Shown: piece after piece, positions 22,001 to 27,609 of the stretch
Position numbering within the stretch: position 1 is the stretch's first letter
How the letters are laid out: each line of letters opens with the position of its first letter
NCBI RefSeq assembly: GCF_038725785.1
Contig: NZ_CP109796.1
Location: forward strand, 1,364,001 to 1,428,000
Length of the DNA stretch: 64,000 nt
Direction of reading: 5' to 3'
Source: Termitidicoccus mucosus
Lineage (GTDB): Bacteria; Verrucomicrobiota; Verrucomicrobiia; Opitutales; Opitutaceae
Position numbers and translations under genes: made by a program
The notes under the pieces: model-generated
The model's database searches: none
The model's input: only the letters and a program-made list of their open reading frames with translations
Told to the model about the DNA's origin: nothing

Positions 22001-25000
22001 TGGGTGTCGCCGTTGACGGTGAGGGTGCCGGAGACGCCGGGGGCTCCGTCGCGCCCGGCGACGAAGATGCCGCCGCCGTTGGACCAGGAGGCGTTGTTGC
22101 GGAGGGTGAGGTCGGGGGCGAGGACGGTGTTTTCGCCGGCGGAATAAACACCGCCGCCGCCCGTGTAACCGACGTCGCCGGTGTAGCCGGTGGGAACGTG
22201 GATGGTGGCGATGGCGAGGTTGTTGGCGATGGTGGCGTTCCGGATGCCGAAGTAGCCGTGGCCGTCGAGGTAAACGCCCGCGCCCTGCGTGCCGAGGTTG
22301 CCGACATAACCGTTGGCGAGCGTGCCGATGAGCAGGCCGTCGTCGCCGGTGAGCGTGCCGGAGATGAGGAACGCGCCGCCGCGCCCGGAATTATAGGCGG
22401 CGGCGGCGGACCAGTCGTCCGCCACGACCAGGCCGCCGTGGCTGAGGGTGAGGGTCGCGCCGGGGTCGATGACGAAGCGGTTGCGGATGGTGGCGCCGCC
22501 GATGGCCGTGGCGTCGATGGTGGAATCGACATGGGTGAACACCATGCCCTTGGTGGACGCGCGATTTTTGGCGAAGTCGTAGCGGCCGAAGCCGGCGGCG
22601 TTGTTCAGCATCACGAGGCCGCCGGTGACGCCGCCGTCGCCGAGGTGCGCGCCGCCGTAGAATTCGTTGGCGTTGTCAAGCACGAGGGTGCCGGCGCCGA
22701 CCTTGACGAGCCGGCCCGTGGGTTCGTCGCCGCCACTGTAATAGCCGGCGGTGGCGGAACTGTAGAGGGAGGAGTTGTAGGCGATGATGCTGCCGCCGTC
22801 GAACTCGTGCGTGCCGGCGCCGAGGACCTGCATCTCGGCGACGATGACGTTGTTCGCGCCGGAGAAGCCGGGGGCGTTGATGGTGACGCTGCCGCCGGCG
22901 GGGTCGTCGAAGATGGCGATGTCGCCGTCGAGGAACTGGCCGGTGCCGTCGGTGCTGGGCACGTCCCAGTTGGCGTCGAACATGTTCCAGATGTTGCCTG
23001 AGGCGCCGGTCCAGCGGGTGGCGACGTTGTTGCCGAGCGCGGCGTTGATGTTGAGCCTGAGTTCGTTAGTGCCCGAAAAATAGGTGCGAATCTCGCCGGT
23101 GATGCGGCGGTTGTGGACGCCCGCGCCGTCGGTGATGTATTTGCCGTTGAGGGTGAAAAAGCGGGAGTCGGTCGAGCTGGTGGTGAAGTTCCAAGTGTGC
23201 GCGGTGTAATCGCCCAGAATGCCGCCCTCGACGCCGGTGCTCACGAGGAGATAGTCGCCCTTGAGCAGGCGGAAGATGTCCACGGTGAGGTCGGCGCCGA
23301 TGACGATGTCGCCGTGCACGTCGAGGTAGCTGGAATTGTCGCCGCCGGTGCCGAGGTTGCCGGGCTGCCCGTTGTCCAGGAGCGCGGTCCTGAAGATGCT
23401 GTTGCCGGAAATGACGGAGGTGCCCGAGCCGGCGTAAAGGTGCAGCTTGCCCATGAGCGCGCCGGCGTCGCGGTCGTCATACATGAGGCGCGATCCGGGG
23501 GAGATGATGGCGTTGGAGAAAGTGATGTCGCGTCCGGCGATGATGTCGCCGATGCCGGAGGCGATGGCGCGGTTTTCAAAACGGATGTCGCCGACGCCGG
23601 ACACGCCGCGAGTGGCGTTGCTGTTGCGGAAGGCGCCATCGGCGATGCGCAACTCGGACTGCCCGCCGGTGAACAGGGCGACCCCGTGGCCATTGTCGTA
23701 ATCCTGCGAGCCCATCGAGAAGGCGCCGCCGTCCCTGATCAGGATGAGGCCGGCGTTGACGGTGAGCGAGGAGTTGCCGAGCGAGGGCGCGAAGGCGCCG
23801 AGGTCGTTGTTGCCCGAGCCGGAGCCGTGCACCATCCACGCGGCATGCTTGGGGGAGAAGAAACTCTGGAGGTCGTCGGTCTCGAAGGGGTCGTTGATGA
23901 CGACGGCCGCCTCGGAGCCCGCCTCCTGCGCAAGCACGGTCGAGCGGGCGTGGACCTCGCCGCCCGTGCCGATTTCGACCGCGGCCGAGCCGCGCCGGCC
24001 GACGACGACGCCTGCATTGTAATCGCCGGTGTGCGTGCCCGAGTTGAGCACCACGCCGGCCTCCAGCCTGGAACGGAAGATTGCGTCGAGCCCGCCCACC
24101 CCGCTGATGTTCAGGGTGCTGCTCACGCCGGCCTGCGCCCCGAGGACGACATCCGCGCCGTCCGCCGTGGAAACGGAGGCGCCGTCGAGGATGTTGAGCG
24201 TGCCGTCCGCGCCGTCGCCGATGACGAGCGTGCCGGTTTCCAGCATGGTGCGGATGTTGCCGACGAAGCCGGCCACGTCGAGCCGGCCCGCCGAGGTGCC
24301 GCCGATGACCGCCGCCTCGGTGCCGGTGAGCCGCCAGCCGTTCGTGATGGTGCTCGCGGCGTAACTGCCGGAGGCCGCGACGCTGTCAATCGTGAGCGGG
24401 CCGCTGGTTTCGAGCACGGATTGGATGTATTGGCCGTTGTCGGGGTTGATGCCCAGCTCGCCGGACAATTCAAACGCGCCGCCGTCGCGCACGCGGATGC
24501 CGCGCACGCCCTCGATCTTGGCCGCATCCTGGATGAGCACGCGCCCGGCGGTGTCGATGTCGCCGCCGAGGGTGAGCGTGGAGCGCTTGTAATCGACTTT
24601 CAGCGTGGCGGGATCGGTCATCACCGACGCGCCGCCGATGGAGAAAGTCTGCCCGGAGGAAAGCACGAGCGAGCCGGCCGGGCCGCCGTTGACCGAAAAT
24701 CCGCCCAAGTCCACACCCGCGCCGCCGTCCACCTCGAAGGTGCCCGAGGTCGACCACGCCAGCGAGCCGGAGCCGCCGAGGGCCGGCGTCGAACCCGGGT
24801 TCGTGCCGCTGATGCCGGAGACGAGGATGTCGCGCGCCGTGATCGCGGCGTCGCCGGCGGCGTCGATGGACGCGCCGTCGCGCAACTCCAGCCGTCCGCC
24901 GACCGCGAGCGAGGAGTCGTCGAGCGCGATGGTTTTTCTGCCGCCCGAAAGCGTGAGGTCGTCGTCAAACACCGCCTCGCTTTGCCCCTGCAAATCGAGC

Positions 25001-25755
25001 GCGATGACGTTGCCCGAACCGGAAAATGCCGTGCTGTTGGTCACATGGAGGGAGGCGCTGCCGGACAGGTTGACGGTCGCGGTGCCGCCGCCGAAAAGCA
25101 GGTTCTCGATGAGGGCGGCGGAACGGGCGAGGTTCAGCGTGCCGTTCGCGCCCGCGAGCGTGCCGCCGATCACGACGGACTCGGCGTTGAGTGCGGCCGA
25201 CGCCGGGCCGCCCGGGCCCCGCAGGGTGACCGCACCTTCAGCGCTTTCTCCAATTACGATTTTTTTACCAAAAAGATAAGCATCTTCAAAGACGACGGCA
25301 GCCCGTTTCCCCTCGACGCCAAAACCGAGGTCATGCGCGACTGAGCCGATGGTGCCGCCACTGAACAAGAATGCCCCCGACCCGGTGGCAAAGCCGAGAT
25401 GGGTGCCGGAAATCGTGTGGCCGTCCATCGCCACCGCCAGCGTGTCGCCAGCGGAGAGCGGATTGGTGGCGCTGGTCTGGATCAGCGCCCACGGACGTCC
25501 CGCCGGCACCCACGACGCCCAAGTGCCGGAGCCGGTCAGGTCGGCGTTGAGCCTGATGCCATTTGCCGCGACGCTGCCCGAATGCAATGCGCCCGAAAGC
25601 GTCGTGGTATCGGATACATCGAGCGACCAATGACCCAGCGCATCGACCTCATATTCCTGCGCCGGGGCATGCATCAAACTGCCGATGGAGATGATCGCAA
25701 GCGCCACGGCCCGGGTGGATACAAGCGGAATTGAGGATGAATGAGATGATTTCAT
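10099..25755 (-). CDS. giant autotransporter adhesin with beta-strand repeats
   Basis: A single frame of 5,218 residues. Residues 1 to about 32 form a Sec signal peptide (MKSSHSSS, then ALAIISIGSLMHAPAQ). The passenger is almost all Gly, Ala, Thr, Ser, Asn and Val, with dozens of autotransporter-associated beta-strand repeats such as KFGVGTLVLSAINNYSGTTA, expected to fold as a very long right-handed beta-helix. A block near residues 1985-2140 has GGAI and FxxN motifs like chlamydial Pmp repeats, and one near 2650-2880 has tandem VGxDGxGxLxIxGG units. The last 270 residues or so form the outer-membrane barrel and end in YRRLW, the usual terminal aromatic. It is probably a surface adhesin. The start at 25755 has no clear ribosome-binding site. 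I see no stop or frameshift. Confidence 0.95.
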   Translation of the reverse strand: MKSSHSSSIPLVSTRAVALAIISIGSLMHAPAQEYEVDALGHWSLDVSDTTTLSGALHSGSVAANGIRLNADLTGSGTWASWVPAGRPWALIQTSATNPLSAGDTLAVAMDGHTISGTHLGFATGSGAFLFSGGTIGSVAHDLGFGVEGKRAAVVFEDAYLFGKKIVIGESAEGAVTLRGPGGPASAALNAESVVIGGTLAGANGTLNLARSAALIENLLFGGGTATVNLSGSASLHVTNSTAFSGSGNVIALDLQGQSEAVFDDDLTLSGGRKTIALDDSSLAVGGRLELRDGASIDAAGDAAITARDILVSGISGTNPGSTPALGGSGSLAWSTSGTFEVDGGAGVDLGGFSVNGGPAGSLVLSSGQTFSIGGASVMTDPATLKVDYKRSTLTLGGDIDTAGRVLIQDAAKIEGVRGIRVRDGGAFELSGELGINPDNGQYIQSVLETSGPLTIDSVAASGSYAASTITNGWRLTGTEAAVIGGTSAGRLDVAGFVGNIRTMLETGTLVIGDGADGTLNILDGASVSTADGADVVLGAQAGVSSTLNISGVGGLDAIFRSRLEAGVVLNSGTHTGDYNAGVVVGRRGSAAVEIGTGGEVHARSTVLAQEAGSEAAVVINDPFETDDLQSFFSPKHAAWMVHGSGSGNNDLGAFAPSLGNSSLTVNAGLILIRDGGAFSMGSQDYDNGHGVALFTGGQSELRIADGAFRNSNATRGVSGVGDIRFENRAIASGIGDIIAGRDITFSNAIISPGSRLMYDDRDAGALMGKLHLYAGSGTSVISGNSIFRTALLDNGQPGNLGTGGDNSSYLDVHGDIVIGADLTVDIFRLLKGDYLLVSTGVEGGILGDYTAHTWNFTTSSTDSRFFTLNGKYITDGAGVHNRRITGEIRTYFSGTNELRLNINAALGNNVATRWTGASGNIWNMFDANWDVPSTDGTGQFLDGDIAIFDDPAGGSVTINAPGFSGANNVIVAEMQVLGAGTHEFDGGSIIAYNSSLYSSATAGYYSGGDEPTGRLVKVGAGTLVLDNANEFYGGAHLGDGGVTGGLVMLNNAAGFGRYDFAKNRASTKGMVFTHVDSTIDATAIGGATIRNRFVIDPGATLTLSHGGLVVADDWSAAAAYNSGRGGAFLISGTLTGDDGLLIGTLANGYVGNLGTQGAGVYLDGHGYFGIRNATIANNLAIATIHVPTGYTGDVGYTGGGGVYSAGENTVLAPDLTLRNNASWSNGGGIFVAGRDGAPGVSGTLTVNGDTQILANTSVGQGAGIFVDGSQLLGLVANSKGVGHLVLDTTAGGILFEGNLAGIAYPLDVYSTALRNPDAGSSSAIHLAGAAALDILGTNTVTFRDPLTASGSDSAGNTARITIGSGADSPVAIFHGGNNAVEGSTTVNAGATLILAGGATRYLGQEIVDDASHGLSITYATGSAAAVTGTTVSVPDVYTAIADTFTLAAGGTLAGQGRIGARNGIALDGVLDLYNDGVRDTHYTGASSGSFGTLHLYGDVTLAATANWLVNLGTAADTAHPGNLLSDRVSVTGAASFAGATLDDALRLDLDDMVHGKYLLMTTTGGITGFNTAKNQSGAAVYWEAGAPGLNIASTGLTGASDPRLGRARVISYTEAGNLYLNVAARNRHVIATAAASLWQDDNTWVFNGLNPDGGNLTNDWAEHDAGPATNLFINGDMVTFAAAAGFTRDYTVTGTVRPVDLFVDTAATGIVRLSGAGNISTLALADIDKTTILPSTDTTGTNDYGIAKYTGKLTKTGDGMLDFANGANTFAEGVVIGGTDGSAGGLIRFANGNQLGVGAGAGRAITFLGTGTLDYLSAVNTTLAAPIVVSASKTAVFDIAGSGILTASGVISGTGAIAKTDFGILALSGNNTFLGGATLTAGNLRVASNTALSAYATPGGTAGLVTVNGAATLSTDTNRAIRNHIDVTAATGTLTLAPAGNTTLTIQNVNTGTFAPGAAINVADGGQLVFNAPLASLAFASNTTGLGYGGAIYAGAGTLALTGRDLRFTSNVASVTAGISYGGAIYSGGAVTLTGSSLVFTGNTASGVANAFGGAIMANGGVTLAGAGITISGNTASGAVSTYGGAIVGTGISIANTGAAAALITGNTASGPNGYGGALHTSGSLALNAAAGDIVFSGNTASLGEAAYFSAANSLFAVTGSRHVIFDDTVYTSAAGNTLVKDGAGALMFSGTDGTANRSVFTGAVNVNDGAFRVTQNTAFGDNAAATAFTLSSTAWLTGGGTIAARAVTLSGLVSADALPGLFIESATAHAPGSIGALTFDTSAAGSLTLNNAAIRVDLGNPGAYDITRTGTADRLVTNGVLAAGAAADFDLFDFTFGQFLLVETGAALGSGILNNLTVTAHGEDLTDRHTLELVLGDDARLTNATTNRDIWLLAEENNLYMYWVGNGSGLATWNPYDTNSLSNELWVNHNLGLSGTREGHVVNADAVYFGDRVYDYAAAAFTAAAVTSNTVAVTGSGVTVTGMRVDNNVLAYTFTGGSIATTSTFTGALLLGAPASYATNTTAPQTLVKTGTGALVFRNAGNTFAGGIWLGTAGGAGSAGTLAFNSGAQLGDGGIGIHFEQDATLRADATATATNNIVIATNKTATISTPAAVTSLTLSGTISDAGHLAKVGPGQATLSGTNTYTGRTAVNGGVLSIAGWTGGTSDVLIGDEVADSGTINVSGYLAATNSIVVGDDGTGVLNITGTVTAANTVVISYGGSGTVVVNGGHLAASDIYVGIDGAGALTLNGGTAAATGGNIVFGYNAGATGSGTVTAGLLDTFSDLIVGSEGNGVFAISGGTARGNEVNFGYFSGATGSGSVSGGRLDATTEVYIGRDGAGAVTVTSSGWLTSGGDLFVGASGTGVLTVAAGGTVAAGGTYSQNAASSLNYALTGTGQPARLTAAGASLSGTLNVTGYVDSSTTVAKASQLINTREIIIHTTNTITGDFDTVNVGGMGNTLDYLHGGGIIVGGTDYYVGYGLSWYATPTNSHGTFTLAGTNAFEVDVALNDEPQNGAVWDGKSLAKFGVGTLILSAINNYSGTTAVLGGTLALTGTGRINNSSAGVIDGGAVATVTGSTAVWNSKAFAVGQTGTGTLLLGDQGRLVTTGTVYPGDATNKFRTHIGQEAGSEGTVTLTGSSTWVNSASSGSIDSRLTVGSRGKGTLNVLDGSTVTTDRLVLASADNSEGAVLISGTGSKISASVGGVAKTAVTVGFSGSGRLVVENGGELASNAASIGGFIYNEAPFLGVNRGHGEVLVTGSGSVWNLSNQLTIGDGADGVVTVADGGRFNGNAAHVYIGNIGWISGGSATSGTGALTVTGSGSEFVTTGGIYVGVGNLYGQAQSGQYAGRGTLNIAAGALVQTTGTLTVADDQYSTGLVNFGTGSRSGTLAVSRVVGGAGDATFKFDHTDDILFGTLLSGSLKVVKDSTVAGASGTITLTGSSDYTGGTWVNDGALAITGSAATAGAVSSTVAIARTGTFTIASHTGAYALGNIIKSAAAAAGVLVADSGTTFAFGSGTAAALANGAAFTGEARMQNVRYAIDAVTTAFFNGGADLVTKPGSFGTVTSNTAAPGRAWDLRHSALALNGGTLAWTIDGANKATGVIAAGSIRSDSATAGTGTTTFLVDLGNDVDAVFVKPLYGNDASLFAMQGNTNAILLATSTSNIAGAVSTGDIDVRLSVGGVQTFATTITQTVVQNSGTVADAHYNVAALTNSGSDLSIGYRLTQLDVYNGLELQVVRKYDDATGIFDTLITDKTTNGSVLFASGTGSAPGITLTSQNTYTGTTTVGNNTTLNLGVSNALGTTGTHTSRLVVTASNARADLGATAQIVGSVDIDNTGGAHTGVLHLGSSGTLTIADAGGAVRGHNALTGTGALLLNAGTLAVTGSNAALAAAVDIAAGATAILNQTSGLGAATPGLVTVRGSGSIAAPAAANGLLRFDGATGVFGKNLAGGGIVEVANAGNVTLTGSNTAFAGSYHAGDAATSGTLAVTSATTFGDARAVLIEANSRFIVDSASGWTLGTGSGDGTLAAIPADARGILAGAGTLEKTNTGTVTLARQNTAFSGNVEVNRGALRLTDVLATGTQAPGKLVNVSGTAVLNLDLAASGTYLREITSTVSAATVSVTGQTATLGANNSAFTGTWAVMTSAAYADTAATDSKARLGDGAIVDLTGTLALTATSGTYTFANALNGAGELRATLDDATDAFRFDTAPAKSRNAAFTGTLNLRQGRFLLDAADANINAATGKGAGTLANATLKLGPGASTLLSGTYALGNLAFDGGTLKVATTGSTSTVLAGFLIVTDLSGSGTLALDIPTGIAPVPPSASAANPFEDDFNPLNSVQVVRAMGTVDNVTVALTRFDGSTVGDPTLITFAAPDAASSAATGYYNYSASVVSGSAPGVDSKNGLYVTYGLTRINADEAGKLFVLDNTGANDNAVTVQLTSKAGPNPSDASTGAEHDAGFEFRAAGTGSDTRIIVGNANSNYTGRTLVSRGLVEFLTDHAFGLTSQLDLTGSATVDIAGKTQTVGLLNTAVGTTLDLHGGDLTITGSNRYTGATSGTVAGSLTGTGALTLASGRLDILSANAGFSASTTLAAGAHARLADTAGLGTAHIVLGGTLQVDNAASGTMRNTLEGDGLFQKTNTGTVTLTGASPAFHGTATIASGRVTATLIDNLGDAPVGVATGAAYELLGVSGTLQNYLAGSGSFAVTNSGNAGLTVAHGNAIANATLKNAVVHLAHATGLAGDAGTVNLDAASTLWLDVNGIRLGTLNNQGSVAFGTPTGTATIQTLGNTPGAFLLNADLAAAHDGINPAGTVANHLTIASAGAGAHTVFVNPSGEPAVMNLAIELITTGTGAPVFTLGNPGGKLEYGVTVLELLRGDGTSYTPDLNKWYLTDAGLSHAADAILNTASPLGLDWNDSLHQRMGEVRMENLQDGSAAQRSAGISARDSDTGFGNVWVRTRGYRLNASNAITGLGYRQYGFGLTGGLDKAFSLENGVNLLGGFVDMGNTSREFHNHGKGDTRNISLGAYFTHLTPDGWFADLVARVDRYKNSFEARAVDGHVTTGHYSSNAQSVSLELGRRLQRADGWWVEPAVQAGVMWLNDVDYDTDRTPRLRPIHVSVGNTMLAQYRAQVRFGRQFRDSRWYPYGKFAAVAVDSDGGEVTAHGKSMRPDYDGKRVEFGFGTMYRINDLSQMYLDYEYARAARYERPWGINLGYRRLW

Positions 25756-26142
25756 TGTGATAATTTGTATCCAAAAATTTGTAATTCAGATCAGATGAGA
25801 CTTATGACCAGCCCGCTTTCAAAATACTGCTATACAATGAGAAATGCCTTTTCATGAATCTTGAATTCCTGTATTTGACTAGATTTATAAATATATTTTT
25901 TACAAAAAATGCCTGAACGATTCGTTGCCATTTTTCAATTCATTTTCATCAGACTATTGCCGTCCTGCCTCATCTGCTTGATCAATTTTACAATTAATTT
26001 CAATTCAAATGGGTGAAAATGTGATACTTATTTTTTGATTAATTTGTAAAATGTTATATGATAATTAATTATAATAATTTAATCCGCGACTCCAATATAT
26101 ATAAAAATGGCAAAAAATTAAAAATATGGCAGCTTTTTTGCC
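25756..26142 (-). promoter_or_regulatory. very AT-rich leader and promoter region of the autotransporter gene
   Basis: About 390 bp of strikingly AT-rich sequence with runs such as ATATATAAAAA and TTAATTATAATAATTTAA, in sharp contrast to the GC-rich genes around it. It has no open frame. It must contain the promoter of the autotransporter gene. On the minus strand the sequence TTGGATACAAATTATCACA directly precedes the start codon. AT-rich DNA of this kind commonly binds nucleoid proteins that silence surface-structure genes (inference). Confidence 0.5.
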
Positions 26143-26451
26143 TTAGATGTATGGTCCCAGAGAGAGGTGGTGAGGATTGGAAGAGAAACGAAATGGTTCT
26201 TTATGGAAGGCGGAGCAAATGAATTGGAAAGGGGTAAGACCGGAGAGTGTTTTGAGGCGTTTGGCGAAGTTGTAGGCATTGAGGAATGCGTCGAGATGTT
26301 GTCGGAGCTGATCGTGATGGAGGTAGTGGTAGGCGCGGACGGTGGCTTCTTTGATGGTGCGGTTCATGCGTTCGACCTGGCCGTTGGTCCAAGGATGGTT
26401 GGGTTTGGTGAGGCGGTGGTCGATTGAATGGTCGGCACAGGCCAGTTCGAA
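26143..26451 (-). pseudogene. IS481-family transposase, C-terminal remnant
   Basis: About 100 codons match the end of the DDE integrase core of IS481-type transposases: FELACADHSIDHRLTKPNHP, then WTNGQVERMNRTIKEATV and RLKTLSGLTPFQFIC. The Glu of NGQVERMN is the third catalytic residue. The first two Asp and the N-terminal HTH are missing. Upstream of about 26451 the open frame runs into low-complexity Arg/Pro/Ala-rich sequence unlike the family, so the element is truncated there. It cannot be active. No terminal inverted repeat pair can be recognised because one end is lost. Confidence 0.85.
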
Positions 26452-26928
26452 GGCGTGGGCGGATCGGCAAATCAATCGACGGACACGAAATGGGCTACTG
26501 TCGGCTGGCAACGCCGGCAAAAGACGCCCGCGCGGCGAGCGGCCAGCGTCGGAAGCCGACGCGAAGCAAGGCCGCGAGTCCGCCCCCGGCTTTTCGCCCC
26601 CGCCGGACACCCCTCTTTCCCCAGCAATCCTAGGACGCACGAACGAGGACGGGCGGTAGATGCGTGCTTATGCGCCGATGGGGCTTGCGAGTAGGGGCGT
26701 GTTGAAATTCCGGTTTGGAGCGCCAGCGCTCCACCTGCCCAAGAGCCGCGGAATTTCCCGGCAGTCAAGATGGAGGCGACGAAGGAGCACGACCGTGACG
26801 CCCGGAGGCATTTGTCTTGGATATTTGGACCTTTTCCGGGGACGATTGGTTCTTTCGTGCGAAATCCGGCGGCGAGCTGCTACGCAGTTGCCAAACGCTG
26901 GACAATCGGCACTGTCGGAGGCATGCCA
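26452..26928 (+). other. 477-bp GC-rich gap with a perfect hairpin
   Basis: No gene is recognised between the transposase remnant and the antitoxin gene. At 26716-26733 the sequence TGGAGCGCCAGCGCTCCA is an inverted repeat of 8 bp arms with a two-base centre. The start of the antitoxin gene is preceded by GGAGG at 26918-26922. Confidence 0.5.
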
Positions 26929-27156
26929 ATGACAGTTGAACAAATCGTTGAGGAAACCGCGCAATGGCCGGTTGACGCCGTCGCCGAACTTCTCGACCGC
27001 ATCGCGCTCGCCAAACACGGTGACATGAGCGCCGCTCGCATGGACGCGTGGACCGGGACTGCCTTGCGGCGTTGTGCCGAGCTCGACAGCGGGCAGGCCG
27101 AGTTGATCCCCGGCGCGGTCGCCAGCGCCCGCATCCGCAAAATCGTCGGGCGATGA
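26929..27156 (+). CDS. addiction-module antitoxin
   Basis: 75 residues beginning MTVEQIVEETAQWPVDAVAELLDRI, the pattern of the short 'addiction module component' proteins that pair with RelE/ParE toxins. The ATG at 26929 is chosen because GGAGG lies about seven bases upstream; an ATG two codons earlier is possible. The stop overlaps the toxin start as ATGA, so the pair is translationally coupled. The protein should neutralise the toxin and repress the operon (family knowledge). Confidence 0.82.
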   Translation: MTVEQIVEETAQWPVDAVAELLDRIALAKHGDMSAARMDAWTGTALRRCAELDSGQAELIPGAVASARIRKIVGR

Positions 27157-27449
27157 AGCCGCACGGGTTTCATCGCGAGGCGCTTGAGGAATATGCCCGG
27201 GCGGCGGAGGACTACGCGAAGATCAGCCCCGAACTCGGCGGACGGTTTTATGACGAGATCGAACGATTGATCGGTGATGTCTGTCGCGCACCGGTGCTTT
27301 ACCGGCGTATCTGCGGCCCTGTCCGCCGGCACTTTTCGACGGTGTTCCCCTTCGCCATCCTTTACGAGGACCGGCCTGATCACGTCCGCATCGTCGCCGT
27401 CATGCCGATGCACCGTGACCCGGATTATTGGAGTCGCCGCACAGCCTGA
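27153..27449 (+). CDS. RelE/ParE-family toxin
   Basis: 98 residues. The N-terminus EALEEYARAAEDYAKISPELGGRFYDEIERLI and the C-terminal strands RRHFSTVFPFAILYEDRPDHVRIVAVMPMHRDPDYWSRR follow the RelE/ParE fold closely, with the conserved Arg on the strand and the late H-R-D-P-x-Y-W element found in ParE-like members. It overlaps the antitoxin gene by four bases. RelE-like toxins cut mRNA and ParE-like ones poison gyrase; sequence alone favours the ParE side. Both genes appear intact. Confidence 0.85.
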   Translation: MKPHGFHREALEEYARAAEDYAKISPELGGRFYDEIERLIGDVCRAPVLYRRICGPVRRHFSTVFPFAILYEDRPDHVRIVAVMPMHRDPDYWSRRTA

Positions 27450-27502
27450 TAGCCTCGATCGCCGCTGCGCAATGGGAGCACCAGGCGTAAGAAACACTAT
27501 GC

Positions 27503-27597
27503 GCGAACTTCGTCGCCTTTGTGAGCAGCCCCTGGCCTCCGGCATCAACGGCGCTGCCCTGCGCGTGGACGGCGGACTGGTGCGCAGTGTCTTCTGA
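27503..27597 (+). pseudogene. short-chain dehydrogenase C-terminus, frameshifted remnant
   Basis: In one frame 27503-27532 reads ANFVAFVSSP. A one-base shift at the C-run near 27530 then gives LASGINGAALRVDGGLVRSVF and a stop at 27597. Joined, this is the classical SDR C-terminus (F-V-A-F-L-x-S-P-x-A-S-x-I-N-G-x-x-x-x-V-D-G-G). The rest of the gene is absent. The fragment lies directly after the toxin gene and marks an old deletion or insertion junction. Confidence 0.75.
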
Positions 27598-27609
27598 CCG
27601 GCCGGAGCA

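Noticed and set aside
14158-25344. Very long plus-strand open frames of 1,196, 1,710 and 743 codons opposite the autotransporter gene
   Set aside because: They are antisense to a GC-rich, repeat-rich gene with strong codon bias, which suppresses stops on the other strand. The translated products are low-complexity Gly/Ala/Val/Asp strings without domains or start signals.
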